This document shows positions 26,453-34,947 of a stretch of 64,000 nt of DNA, in pieces (the first letter of the stretch is position 1; each line of letters begins with the position of its first letter). The notes below the pieces were generated by a model. It ran no database searches. It had not been told where the DNA came from and saw nothing but the letters and a program-made list of their open reading frames with translations. The position numbers and the translations under genes are program-made. The DNA comes from Pseudomonas umsongensis (GTDB lineage: Bacteria; Pseudomonadota; Gammaproteobacteria; Pseudomonadales; Pseudomonadaceae): contig NZ_NIWU01000006.1 of NCBI RefSeq assembly GCF_002236105.1, forward strand, positions 186,001-250,000, written 5' to 3'.

Positions 26453-27798
26453 TTGAGCGCCTCGGCCAGCTTGCCATGCAGGCCGCCGAAGCCGCCGTTG
26501 CTCATGATCACCACGTGGGTGCCTGGCTGGGCCTGGCTCTTGACCCGCTCAATGATGCCTTCCAGCGAGTCGCTGACTATCGACGGTACCGTGCACAATG
26601 CGGCGGTACCTGCCAGATCCCAGCCGAGATTGGCCGGTGCATACCAGATCACCTGGTCGGCATCGACCACGCTCTCTGGCAAGCCGTCACGGTGCGCGCC
26701 AAGCTTCATGGAGTTGGAGCGCGGTTCAATGATCGCAATCAACGGCGCATCGCCAATGCGTTTGCGCAGGCCGTCGAGCGTGGTGGCAATGGCCGTCGGA
26801 TGGTGGGCGAAGTCGTCATAGATGGTGATGCCACGCACCTCGGCGACTTTTTCCATCCGTCGCTTCACACTCTTGAAAGCGCTCAAGGCGGCAATACCCA
26901 GGGCCGGCGCCACGCCAACATGGCGCGCCGCGGCCAACGTGGCCAATGCGTTGGCCACGTTGTGCTGGCCGGTCATGTCCCACTCGACCACGCCTTGAGC
27001 GACGCCTTCGAACATCACTTCGAATTGCGAGCCATCGTCTCTGAGCAGCTTGACCTGCCATTGCCCGCCCGCACCGGTGGTTTGCACCGGGGTCCAGCAG
27101 CCCATCTCGATGACGCGCAGCAAGGCCGGCTCGGTGGTTGGATGAATCACCAGGCCTTCGCTCGGAATAGTCCGCACCAGATGATGGAACTGCCGCTCGA
27201 TCGCCGGCAGATCCGGGAAGATATCGGCGTGGTCGAACTCCAGGTTGTTCAGGATTGCCGTGCGCGGACGGTAGTGAACGAACTTGGAGCGCTTGTCGAA
27301 AAATGCGCTGTCGTATTCATCGGCTTCGATCACGAAAAACGGCGTGTCGCCCAGGCGTGCCGACACCGAGAAGTTCTGCGGTACACCACCGATCAGGAAG
27401 CCCGGGCTCATGCCTGCGTGCTCCAGCACCCAGGCGAGCATGCTGCTGGTGGTGGTCTTGCCATGCGTACCGGCCACGGCCAGTACCCAGCGACCTTGCA
27501 GCACGTGGTCGGCCAGCCATTGCGGGCCGGAGACATAGGGCAGGCCTTTGTTCAGCACGTACTCGACCGCCGGGTTGCCTCGCGACATGGCGTTGCCGAT
27601 GACCACCAGGTCAGGCGCCGGGTCCAGTTGCGCCGGGTCGTAGCCCTGGGTCAACTCGATACCCTGTGCCTCGAGCTGAGTGCTCATTGGCGGGTAGACG
27701 TTGGCATCGGAGCCGGTCACGTGATGGCCGAGCTCTTTGGCCAGGACTGCCATCGAACCCATGAAAGTGCCGCAGATACCCAGAATATGAATGTGCAT
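26449..27798 (-). CDS. mpl: UDP-MurNAc:L-Ala-gamma-D-Glu-meso-DAP ligase
   Basis: Reattaches the recycled murein tripeptide to UDP-MurNAc in the cytoplasm. The 449-residue Mur-ligase has the N-terminal MHIHILGICGTFMGSMAVLAKELGH, the P-loop VAGTHGKTTTSSML, the EADEYDSAFFDKRSKF segment and C-terminal YDDFAHHPTAI and IIEPRSNSMK. It connects with ldcA in this window as a second murein-recycling enzyme. Confidence 0.97.
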   Translation of the reverse strand: MHIHILGICGTFMGSMAVLAKELGHHVTGSDANVYPPMSTQLEAQGIELTQGYDPAQLDPAPDLVVIGNAMSRGNPAVEYVLNKGLPYVSGPQWLADHVLQGRWVLAVAGTHGKTTTSSMLAWVLEHAGMSPGFLIGGVPQNFSVSARLGDTPFFVIEADEYDSAFFDKRSKFVHYRPRTAILNNLEFDHADIFPDLPAIERQFHHLVRTIPSEGLVIHPTTEPALLRVIEMGCWTPVQTTGAGGQWQVKLLRDDGSQFEVMFEGVAQGVVEWDMTGQHNVANALATLAAARHVGVAPALGIAALSAFKSVKRRMEKVAEVRGITIYDDFAHHPTAIATTLDGLRKRIGDAPLIAIIEPRSNSMKLGAHRDGLPESVVDADQVIWYAPANLGWDLAGTAALCTVPSIVSDSLEGIIERVKSQAQPGTHVVIMSNGGFGGLHGKLAEALK

Positions 27799-27874
27799 AG
27801 TCGACCTCGTAAAACATGGCCGCAGGTTAGCTTAGGGGGGAAAAATTCGCACCTTTGTTTCGTCCTCAATGACG

Positions 27875-27973
27875 CCATTCGCGAGCAGGCTCGCTCCCAC
27901 AGTAGATCTGGGTCAGCCCCCGAATTGTGGGTTCAACCCAACATCCTGTGGGAGCGAGCCTGCTCGCGAATGG
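27875..27973. repeat. REP doublet (REPIN), CGCGAGCAGGCTCGCTCCCAC family
   Basis: Inverted arms CCATTCGCGAGCAGGCTCGC.. (27875-27901) and its complement (27947-27973) around 45 bases, lying between mpl and eatR and ending 12 bases from the eatR stop. Confidence 0.88.
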
Positions 27974-27985
27974 ACACGCCGCGGA

Positions 27986-29899
27986 TTACCGGGCGATGCC
28001 GTGCTTGCGAAGTTTTCGATACAGGGTATTGCGGCTGACTCCCAGCTGTTCAGCCGTATTCGTCATATGCCAGCGCGTATGCTCCAGCGCATTCAACAGC
28101 GCCAGGCGCTCGGCATCCTCCAGTGGATGCTCGCAAGGCTGTTCAATTTTCGGCATGACCACTTGCCGTGCCTGACGAATCATCGCCGGCAGATCCTCAA
28201 GCGCGATTCGTCCGCCGTCACACAATGCCGCCAGCGTGCGCAACACATTGCGCATCTGTCGCACGTTGCCCGGCCAGGCAAATCCCAACAACACCTCACG
28301 CGCCGGCCCGTCGATCAATACGGTTTCTCCGCGCGCCTCTTTGGCCAGCAAGTAGTCGAGCAACTGCGATTTATCACTGCGCTCGCGCAACGCTGGCAAC
28401 GCGACTTCCAAGCCATTGAGGCGGTAATACAGATCCTCGCGAAAACTGCCGTCCTGCACCCTTTCCAGCAGGTTGCGGTGCGTGGCACTGATGATTCGCA
28501 CATTGACCGATTCCGGCTCGCCACCGATCGGAACCACTTGCCGATCTTCCAGCACGCGCAACAAACGGGTCTGCAAGGCCAGGGGCATGTCGCCGATTTC
28601 ATCGAGGAACAACGTCCCGCCGTCGGCCTGCTGCAGCTTGCCGCGCATGCCCTCCTTGCGTGCGCCGGTGAAGCTGCCGCCGCGGTAACCGAACAGCTCG
28701 CTCTCGATCAGGCTTTCGGGGATGGCCGCACAGTTGAGGGCGACGAAGGCTTTTTCCGCGCGCTGGCTGGCTTGGTGCACGGCCTTGGCAAAGGCTTCCT
28801 TGCCCGAACCGGTTTCGCCGTTGATCAGCAATGGCACGTCCCGTTCGTACACACGCAGGGCCTTGCGGAAATCCGCCTGCAAGATCGGATCACCCAGGCA
28901 GATGCCCGACAACTGCGGGCGCTCTTCAGCCACCGGCCCCTGCACCAGCGGCACCGGGACTTTTCGCGCTTGCCCGCGTAACACGGCGAACAGATGGCGT
29001 CCGTCCCGGGTACGCAGCGGCCAGCTCGCGCTGGCATTGACGCTCGCGCGGCCGAGCAGTTCGTCCAGCGAGCAGTCGAAAAATGCCTCCACCGGCTTGC
29101 CCAACAAACCGCCACGGATATGCCCCAGCAGGTTCAGTGCACTCTGATTGACCGCGCAGATCCGCCCTTCGCCGTCGAACGCCAGCAGCCCTTCGCTGAA
29201 CAAGCCGACGGACTCGGCCTGCAGATGAAAACGCAGCAGCCATTGATTATCGAAACAACGCAGGAAATAGCAGCTCTCGATCATCTTCGCCGACAGATTG
29301 ACCAAAGCCATGGTATGGAATTGGCTTTGCCGCGATACCTCGTGCCGGGCAGAAGACACGTCGAGTACAGCCAGCAGTTCGCCGTGCGGATCGAATACCG
29401 GGCTCGCCGAGCAGGTCAGGCCGGTATGCCGCCCGCGAAAATGTTCGTCCTGATGAATGGTCAGCGACTGGCGCTCCACCAGGCAGGTGCCGATGCCATT
29501 GGTGCCTTCACAGGCCTCGCTCCAGTCGGCACCCAGCCAGAGGCCGGCACGTTCGAAAATCTTGCGTTCGGCCGGCGCCGTCACGCAATTGAGGATCACG
29601 CCGCGAGCATCGGTCAACAGCACGGCATGGCCGGCACCGGAGAGCTGCTGATGCAGACTGGTCATTTCATTGCCGGCGATGTGTAGCACTTGCTGCAAGC
29701 GTTCGCGACTTTCCAGCACGCGGCCATGTTCCAGCACCGTCGGCGCCATGTTCAAGGCCGGGTCGAGGTGGTAGTCCTCAAGGCAGCGCAGCCAGGAACG
29801 GGCGATCGACGGGTCGCTGCCAGGGCCGTGCAGGTGAGCTTTGCCCTGGGTCACGGTCAACACTTGCTGGGCATGGCGACTCAAATGGTTGTCGTGCAT
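27986..29899 (-). CDS. eatR: sigma-54-dependent activator of ethanolamine catabolism (AcoR type)
   Basis: A 637-residue enhancer-binding protein. It has an N-terminal GAF-like sensor (ACEGTNGIGTCLVERQSLTI, CSASPVFDPHGELLAVLDVS), a PAS-like region, and a central AAA+ domain with Walker A GETGSGKE and Walker B GGTLFLDEIGD. A Fis-type HTH follows at the C-terminus (NTAEQLGVSRNTLYRKLRKHG). The sigma-54-contacting loop reads GSFTGA instead of the consensus GAFTGA. It diverges from exaC and precedes eat-eutBC, as eatR does in P. aeruginosa, where EatR with RpoN controls ethanolamine use. The name rests on this context and domain type. Confidence 0.88.
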   Translation of the reverse strand: MHDNHLSRHAQQVLTVTQGKAHLHGPGSDPSIARSWLRCLEDYHLDPALNMAPTVLEHGRVLESRERLQQVLHIAGNEMTSLHQQLSGAGHAVLLTDARGVILNCVTAPAERKIFERAGLWLGADWSEACEGTNGIGTCLVERQSLTIHQDEHFRGRHTGLTCSASPVFDPHGELLAVLDVSSARHEVSRQSQFHTMALVNLSAKMIESCYFLRCFDNQWLLRFHLQAESVGLFSEGLLAFDGEGRICAVNQSALNLLGHIRGGLLGKPVEAFFDCSLDELLGRASVNASASWPLRTRDGRHLFAVLRGQARKVPVPLVQGPVAEERPQLSGICLGDPILQADFRKALRVYERDVPLLINGETGSGKEAFAKAVHQASQRAEKAFVALNCAAIPESLIESELFGYRGGSFTGARKEGMRGKLQQADGGTLFLDEIGDMPLALQTRLLRVLEDRQVVPIGGEPESVNVRIISATHRNLLERVQDGSFREDLYYRLNGLEVALPALRERSDKSQLLDYLLAKEARGETVLIDGPAREVLLGFAWPGNVRQMRNVLRTLAALCDGGRIALEDLPAMIRQARQVVMPKIEQPCEHPLEDAERLALLNALEHTRWHMTNTAEQLGVSRNTLYRKLRKHGIAR

Positions 29900-29935
29900 T
29901 TCTTATTATTCTCCCCCCGAAAGGTTCACGTTCCC

Positions 29936-30016
29936 TGTAGGAGCTGCCGCAGGCTGCGATCTTTTGATCTTGATCTTAAAAAAATCAAAAGATCGCAGCC
30001 TGCGGCAGCTCCTACA
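29936..30016. repeat. REP doublet (REPIN), GTAGGAGCTGCCGCAGG family
   Basis: Long inverted arms (CTGTAGGAGCTGCCGCAGG.. through ..GATCTTTTGAT) around a 10-20 base A/T spacer, in the divergent eatR-exaC intergenic region, 37 bases from the eatR start. Unlike most REPs here it is in a promoter region. Confidence 0.9.
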
Positions 30017-30080
30017 GGGTGATGCAGCGTCTGAGCATCCTCCAGCCTGGGCCGCATTGCAACGCTGGCAAGACCGTTCA

Positions 30081-30142
30081 GTCACAGGCCGCACCAGAAC
30101 CGGTACAAAGTGTCACAGGGACTGTACCGAAAGCGTCACAGG
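30081..30142 (+). promoter_or_regulatory. candidate activator-binding (UAS) cluster upstream of exaC
   Basis: Three direct copies of GTCACAGG (30081-30088, 30112-30119, 30135-30142), the middle one enclosed by an inverted repeat GGTACA-N15-TGTACC (30102-30107 and 30123-30128). The cluster lies 60-125 bases upstream of the -24 element, the normal place for a sigma-54 enhancer. Binding by EatR is inferred from position only. Confidence 0.5.
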
Positions 30143-30203
30143 CGCCTCCCGCCCGTCCGACAAAAAACGCGCAACACCTTGATTTACCTGACCTGCAACG
30201 CAG

Positions 30204-30219
30204 TGGCCCGGCCTTTGCT
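30204..30219 (+). promoter_or_regulatory. sigma-54 promoter of exaC
   Basis: TGGCCCGGCCTTTGCT matches TGGCACG-N4-TTGCW, with GG (30205-30206) and GC (30217-30218) exactly 10 bases apart. Transcription should begin near 30230, about 55 bases before the exaC ATG. Confidence 0.85.
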
Positions 30220-30285
30220 CTACGCTTAAAGCAAGCGCACATGCGCGTCTTCCTTATAAGCACAAGAACCCAAGGAGAAACCATC

Positions 30286-31806
30286 ATGCGTTACGCTCAC
30301 CCCGGTACTGAAGGCGCTATCGTTTCGTTCAAGAGCAAATATGGAAATTACATCGGCGGCGAGTTCGTCGCGCCTGTCAAAGGTCAGTACTTCACCAATA
30401 CCTCGCCAGTAAATGGCCAACCGATTGCCGAATTCCCGCGCTCCACGGCTGAAGACATCGACAAAGCCCTGGACGCCGCCCACGCGGCCGCCGATGCCTG
30501 GGGCGCCACGTCTGCCCAGGCGCGTTCGCTGGTACTGCTGAAAATCGCCGACCGTATCGAGCAGAACCTGGAACTGTTGGCAATCACCGAATCCTGGGAC
30601 AACGGCAAGGCCGTGCGCGAAACCCTCAACGCCGATATCCCGCTGGCCGCCGACCATTTCCGCTACTTCGCCGGCTGCATCCGCGCCCAGGAAGGCAGCG
30701 CTGCCGAAATCGATGGCAACACCGTGGCCTATCACATCCATGAACCCCTGGGCGTGGTCGGGCAGATCATCCCGTGGAACTTCCCGATCCTGATGGCCGC
30801 CTGGAAACTCGCCCCGGCCCTGGCCGCCGGTAACTGCGTGGTGCTCAAGCCTGCCGAACAAACCCCGCTGGGCATCACCGTGCTGGTCGAGCTGATCGGC
30901 GACCTGTTGCCACCCGGCGTGCTGAACATCGTGCAGGGCTTCGGCAAAGAAGCCGGCGAAGCCCTGGCCACCAGCAAGCGCATTGCCAAGATCGCCTTCA
31001 CCGGCTCGACCCCGGTCGGCTCGCACATCATGAAATGCGCGGCCGAGAACATCATTCCGTCCACCGTGGAGCTGGGCGGCAAGTCGCCGAACATCTTCTT
31101 CGAAGACATCATGCAGGCCGAACCGTCCTTCATCGAGAAGGCTGCCGAAGGCCTGGTGCTGGCGTTCTTCAACCAAGGCGAAGTCTGCACCTGCCCTTCC
31201 CGCGCCCTGGTGCAGGAATCGATCTACGACGACTTCATGAAAGAGGTGATGAAAAAAGTCTTGTCGATCAAACGTGGCGACCCGCTGGACACCGACACCA
31301 TGGTCGGCGCCCAGGCGTCCGAGCAGCAATTCGACAAGATCCTGTCCTACCTGGAAATCGCCAAGGGCGAAGGCGCCGAGCTGCTGACCGGCGGCAAGGT
31401 GGAAAAACTCGAGGGCAACCTGGCGAGCGGCTATTACATCCAGCCGACGCTGCTCAAGGGCACCAACAAGATGCGCGTGTTCCAGGAAGAAATCTTTGGC
31501 CCGGTGGTGAGCATCACCACCTTCAAGGACGAAGCCGAAGCCTTGGCCATCGCCAACGACACCGAGTTCGGCCTCGGTGCCGGCCTGTGGACCCGCGACA
31601 TCAACCGCGCCTATCGCATGGGCCGGGCGATCAAGGCGGGTCGCGTGTGGACCAACTGCTACCACCTGTACCCGGCGCATGCTGCGTTCGGTGGCTACAA
31701 GAAGTCCGGCGTCGGCCGTGAAACCCACAAGATGATGCTCGACCACTATCAGCAGACCAAGAACCTGCTGGTGAGCTACGACATCAATCCGCTGGGCTTC
31801 TTCTAA
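30286..31806 (+). CDS. exaC: aldehyde dehydrogenase (acetaldehyde, ExaC type)
   Basis: NAD-dependent aldehyde dehydrogenase that would oxidise the acetaldehyde released by EutBC to acetate. The 506-residue product has PWNFPILMAAWKLAPAL, the nucleotide-binding FTGSTPVG, the catalytic Glu in VELGGKSPN and the nucleophile Cys in NQGEVCTCPSRA. The ATG at 30286 has AAGGAGAAA nine bases upstream. It is driven by its own sigma-54 promoter and followed by an 11-bp hairpin and a REP doublet, so it appears to be a separate transcript from eat-eutBC. The length and context match P. aeruginosa ExaC. Confidence 0.93.
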   Translation: MRYAHPGTEGAIVSFKSKYGNYIGGEFVAPVKGQYFTNTSPVNGQPIAEFPRSTAEDIDKALDAAHAAADAWGATSAQARSLVLLKIADRIEQNLELLAITESWDNGKAVRETLNADIPLAADHFRYFAGCIRAQEGSAAEIDGNTVAYHIHEPLGVVGQIIPWNFPILMAAWKLAPALAAGNCVVLKPAEQTPLGITVLVELIGDLLPPGVLNIVQGFGKEAGEALATSKRIAKIAFTGSTPVGSHIMKCAAENIIPSTVELGGKSPNIFFEDIMQAEPSFIEKAAEGLVLAFFNQGEVCTCPSRALVQESIYDDFMKEVMKKVLSIKRGDPLDTDTMVGAQASEQQFDKILSYLEIAKGEGAELLTGGKVEKLEGNLASGYYIQPTLLKGTNKMRVFQEEIFGPVVSITTFKDEAEALAIANDTEFGLGAGLWTRDINRAYRMGRAIKAGRVWTNCYHLYPAHAAFGGYKKSGVGRETHKMMLDHYQQTKNLLVSYDINPLGFF

Positions 31807-31814
31807 AAAATCGA

Positions 31815-31844
31815 GGCGATACAGGCATCCCTGTATCGCCTTCC
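31815..31844 (+). terminator. hairpin after exaC
   Basis: Perfect 11-bp stem GGCGATACAGG/CCTGTATCGCC (31815-31825 and 31830-31840) with a four-base loop, starting eight bases after the exaC stop and followed by TTCC. The short T-run makes it a moderate intrinsic terminator. Confidence 0.65.
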
Positions 31845-31852
31845 AAATTGCT

Positions 31853-31944
31853 TTCGCGAGCAAGCCCGCTCCCACAGGGGTTTTGTGTGAATCCAAGGGA
31901 ATGGGTCGACACAAGTCCATTGTGGGAGCGGGCTTGCTCGCGAA
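31853..31944. repeat. REP doublet (REPIN), CGCGAGCAAGCCCGCTCCCAC family
   Basis: Inverted arms TTCGCGAGCAAGCCCGCTCC.. (31853-31876) and complement (31921-31944) around 44 bases, between exaC and the eat promoter. Confidence 0.88.
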
Positions 31945-31983
31945 GGCGTCCTCAATGACACCGCACAACTGGCCTGGCCGTTC

Positions 31984-31999
31984 TGGCACGGGCTTTGCG
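31984..31999 (+). promoter_or_regulatory. sigma-54 promoter of the eat-eutBC operon
   Basis: TGGCACGGGCTTTGCG is an essentially perfect sigma-54 promoter: GG at 31985-31986, GC at 31997-31998, 10 bases between. The expected start near 32010 leaves a leader of about 60 bases before the permease ATG. Confidence 0.9.
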
Positions 32000-32046
32000 T
32001 GCCCGCACCTCACCCAAACGCAGCTCCCGAAAGTCCAAAAAGATCA

Positions 32047-32054
32047 AAAAATAA
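32047..32054 (+). promoter_or_regulatory. A-rich leader, candidate Hfq/Crc catabolite-repression site
   Basis: AAAAATAA fits the AANAANAA catabolite-activity motif of Pseudomonas and lies inside a longer A-rich run, 16 bases before the eat ATG and just upstream of the ribosome site. Translational repression by Hfq/Crc is inferred. Confidence 0.4.
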
Positions 32055-32070
32055 AAGACAGCGAGGACTT

Positions 32071-33441
32071 ATGACTTCTTCGACACAGCTCAAACCCACA
32101 CTCGGCACCCTGCATTTATGGGGCATTGCCGTTGGCTTGGTGATTTCCGGCGAGTACTTTGGCTGGAGTTACGGCTGGGGCACCGCCGGGACCTTGGGGT
32201 TCCTCGTCACCGCCCTGATGGTGGCAACGATGTATACCTGTTTCATCTTCAGTTTCACCGAGTTGACCACGGCGATTCCCCATGCCGGCGGGCCATTTGC
32301 CTACAGTCGGCGAGCCTTCGGTGAAAAAGGCGGATTAATCGCCGGTATCGCGACCCTGATCGAGTTTGTTTTCGCGCCGCCGGCCATCGCCATGGCCATC
32401 GGTGCCTATCTGAATGTGCAATACCCGGAACTGGACCCGAAAATCGCCGCCGTCGGCGCCTACTTCGTGTTCATGACCCTCAATATTCTCGGCGTCAGCA
32501 TCGCCGCCACCTTCGAACTGGTGGTGACCGTGCTGGCCGTCGCCGAACTGCTGGTGTTCATGGGTGTGGTCGCGCCTGGGTTCAGTTTCAGCAATTTCGT
32601 GCTCAATGGCTGGTCTGGCTCCAGTGAATTCACTATTGCGTCCATTCCCGGCATTTTCGCCGCCATTCCCTTCGCCATCTGGTTCTTTCTCGCCATCGAA
32701 GGCGCCGCCATGGCCGCCGAGGAAGCCAAGGACCCGAAACGTACAATTCCCCGGGCATACGTCAGCGGCATCCTGACCCTGGTATTCCTGGCCATCGGCA
32801 CAATGGTAATGGCCGGTGGCGTCGGCGACTGGCGTCAACTGGCAAACATCAATGACCCGCTGCCCCAGGCCATGAAAGCGGTAGTCGGCAACAATTCGAC
32901 CTGGATGCACATGCTGGTCTGGATCGGCCTGTTTGGCCTGGTGGCGAGTTTCCACGGGATCATTCTCGGTTACTCGCGGCAATTCTTCGCCCTGGCCCGC
33001 GCCGGTTACCTGCCACGCAGCCTGGCCAAGCTTTCGCGTTTCCAGACCCCACATCGGGCGATCCTGGCCGGTGGCGTGATCGGCATTGCAGCGATCTACA
33101 GCGATGGCCTGGTCAACCTGCAAGGCATGTCGCTGACGGCGGCGATGATCACCATGTCGGTATTTGGTGCCATCGTCATGTACATCATCAGTATGCTGAG
33201 CCTGTTCAAACTGCGTAAAACCGAGCCGAACCTCGAGCGCACCTTCCGCGCACCGGGTTATCCGATCGTACCAGGGATCGCGCTGTTCCTGGCGCTGGTG
33301 TGCCTGGTCGCGATGGCGTGGTTCAACACCTTGATCGGCCTGGTCTTCCTTGGCTTCATGGCGGCCGGCTACCTGTATTTCCAATTGACCGCGCGGCAGC
33401 GCTCCGAAGCACCGGCGGACGCTATGCTCGAAGGTATCTAG
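32071..33441 (+). CDS. eat: ethanolamine permease
   Basis: A 456-residue APC-superfamily transporter with about 12 membrane segments, importing ethanolamine. Recognisable are LHLWGIAVGLVISGEYFGWSY, TTAIPHAGGPFAY, the AIEGAAMAAEEAKDPKRTIPR loop and GYSRQFFALARAGYLP. The ATG at 32071 follows GCGAGGA; an in-frame ATG at 31999 would start at the predicted sigma-54 promoter itself and is rejected. It heads the eat-eutB-eutC transcript. Confidence 0.93.
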   Translation: MTSSTQLKPTLGTLHLWGIAVGLVISGEYFGWSYGWGTAGTLGFLVTALMVATMYTCFIFSFTELTTAIPHAGGPFAYSRRAFGEKGGLIAGIATLIEFVFAPPAIAMAIGAYLNVQYPELDPKIAAVGAYFVFMTLNILGVSIAATFELVVTVLAVAELLVFMGVVAPGFSFSNFVLNGWSGSSEFTIASIPGIFAAIPFAIWFFLAIEGAAMAAEEAKDPKRTIPRAYVSGILTLVFLAIGTMVMAGGVGDWRQLANINDPLPQAMKAVVGNNSTWMHMLVWIGLFGLVASFHGIILGYSRQFFALARAGYLPRSLAKLSRFQTPHRAILAGGVIGIAAIYSDGLVNLQGMSLTAAMITMSVFGAIVMYIISMLSLFKLRKTEPNLERTFRAPGYPIVPGIALFLALVCLVAMAWFNTLIGLVFLGFMAAGYLYFQLTARQRSEAPADAMLEGI

Positions 33442-33481
33442 CAGCCCGGCACCGCCCTATTAAGGTGCATACCACCCCCCC

Positions 33482-33510
33482 TGTAGGCGCTGCACTCGAC
33501 AGCGCCTACA
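33482..33510. repeat. single REP-like hairpin between eat and eutB
   Basis: Perfect 11-bp stem TGTAGGCGCTG/CAGCGCCTACA with a 7-base loop. It resembles a shortened GTAGGAGC REP and could act as a partial processing or stability element within the operon. Confidence 0.6.
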
Positions 33511-33552
33511 AAGGATAAGCAGTGAATTTGAGTTATTTAGAGGACACCGCCC

Positions 33553-34947
33553 ATGGCCGTTTATGCCCATTCCGTCGGCGCCCAGACCTACCGCTTTGAA
33601 AACCTCAAGGAAGTGATGGCCAAGGCCACCCCGGCACGCTCCGGGGACTATCTGGCCGGCGTCGCCGCCCTCAATGACGGCGAGCGCGTCGCTGCGCAGA
33701 TGGTGTTGGCCGACATCCCGCTGAGCCACTTCCTGCAGGAAGTCCTGATTCCCTATGAGACCGATGAAGTCACCCGACTGATCATCGACACCCACGATAA
33801 ACAGGCTTTCGCAGTGGTCAGCCATCTCACTGTCGGCGGTTTTCGCGACTGGCTGCTCAGCGACGCCGCCGACGAACAGGTCCTGCGCGCCCTCGCCCCC
33901 GGCCTGACCCCGGAAATGGCGGCTGCCGTGTCGAAGATCATGCGCGTACAGGACCTGGTGCTGGTCGCGCAGAAAATCCGGGTCGTTACGCAGTTCCGCG
34001 GCACCTTGGGCCTGCGCGGTCGCCTGTCTACCCGCCTGCAACCCAACCACCCGACGGACGAACCGGCCGGCATTGCCGCGAGTATTCTGGATGGCCTGCT
34101 GCACGGAAACGGTGATGCCATGATCGGCATCAACCCGGCCACCGACAGCATCGCCTCGATCTGCGCCATGCTGGAAATGCTCGATGCGATCATCCAACGC
34201 TACGAAATCCCGACCCAGGCTTGTGTGCTGACCCATGTCACCACCTCGATCGAAGCGGTCAATCGCGGCGTCCCCCTGGACCTGGTATTCCAGTCGATCG
34301 CTGGCACCGAGGCGGCCAACGCCAGCTTCGGCATCAATCTCAATGTACTCCAGGAAGGATACGACGCCGGCTTGAGCCTCAACCGCGGTACGCTCGGCAA
34401 GAACCTGATGTATTTCGAAACCGGCCAGGGCAGCGCCCTGTCGGCCAATGCCCACCACGGCGTCGACCAACAAACTTGCGAAACCAGGGCTTACGCCGTG
34501 GCCCGCCATTTCAAGCCGTTCCTGGTGAACACCGTAGTCGGGTTCATCGGCCCCGAATACCTCTACAACGGCAAGCAGATCATCCGCGCCGGCCTCGAAG
34601 ACCACTTCTGCGGCAAGCTACTGGGCGTGCCGATGGGCTGCGACATCTGTTACACCAACCATGCCGAGGCCGACCAGGATGATATGGACACCCTGTTGAC
34701 CCTGCTCGGGGTCGCCGGGATCAACTTCATCATGGGCATCCCCGGTTCCGACGACATCATGCTCAACTACCAGACCACGTCGTTCCACGATGCGCTGTAC
34801 GCCCGCCAGACGCTGGGGCTCAAGCCTGCACCGGAGTTCGAGCAATGGCTGGCGAAAATGGGCATCTTCACGCAGCCGGACGGCAAGGTCCTCTTCGGTA
34901 ACAGCCTGCCGCCGGCCTTCCGCCAGGCCTTGGCGCAATTGGGATGA
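33553..34947 (+). CDS. eutB: ethanolamine ammonia-lyase large subunit
   Basis: Large subunit of the adenosylcobalamin-dependent lyase that splits ethanolamine into acetaldehyde and ammonia. The 464-residue product has the TIM-barrel sequence of the family: NDGERVAAQMVLADIPL, GLRGRLSTRLQPNHPTD, LDLVFQSIAGTEAANASFG, FETGQGSALSANAHHGVDQQ and MGCDICYTNHAEADQDDMD. Its stop overlaps the eutC start (ATGA), ensuring coupled subunit synthesis. No microcompartment genes are nearby, so the pathway is cytosolic. The coenzyme need fits the presence of btuB and btuF later in the window. Confidence 0.97.
   Translation: MAVYAHSVGAQTYRFENLKEVMAKATPARSGDYLAGVAALNDGERVAAQMVLADIPLSHFLQEVLIPYETDEVTRLIIDTHDKQAFAVVSHLTVGGFRDWLLSDAADEQVLRALAPGLTPEMAAAVSKIMRVQDLVLVAQKIRVVTQFRGTLGLRGRLSTRLQPNHPTDEPAGIAASILDGLLHGNGDAMIGINPATDSIASICAMLEMLDAIIQRYEIPTQACVLTHVTTSIEAVNRGVPLDLVFQSIAGTEAANASFGINLNVLQEGYDAGLSLNRGTLGKNLMYFETGQGSALSANAHHGVDQQTCETRAYAVARHFKPFLVNTVVGFIGPEYLYNGKQIIRAGLEDHFCGKLLGVPMGCDICYTNHAEADQDDMDTLLTLLGVAGINFIMGIPGSDDIMLNYQTTSFHDALYARQTLGLKPAPEFEQWLAKMGIFTQPDGKVLFGNSLPPAFRQALAQLG

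Noticed and set aside
26476..28038. Rightward 520-codon open frame opposite mpl
   Set aside because: Antisense shadow of mpl extending into the REP doublet; no motif seen.
30226..32013. Leftward 595-codon open frame opposite exaC
   Set aside because: Antisense shadow of a confidently identified aldehyde dehydrogenase; composition (His/Gly/Val-rich) is typical of reverse-frame artefacts.
31999..32070. Upstream ATG at 31999 for the ethanolamine permease
   Set aside because: It lies at the -12 element of the sigma-54 promoter, before the expected transcription start.
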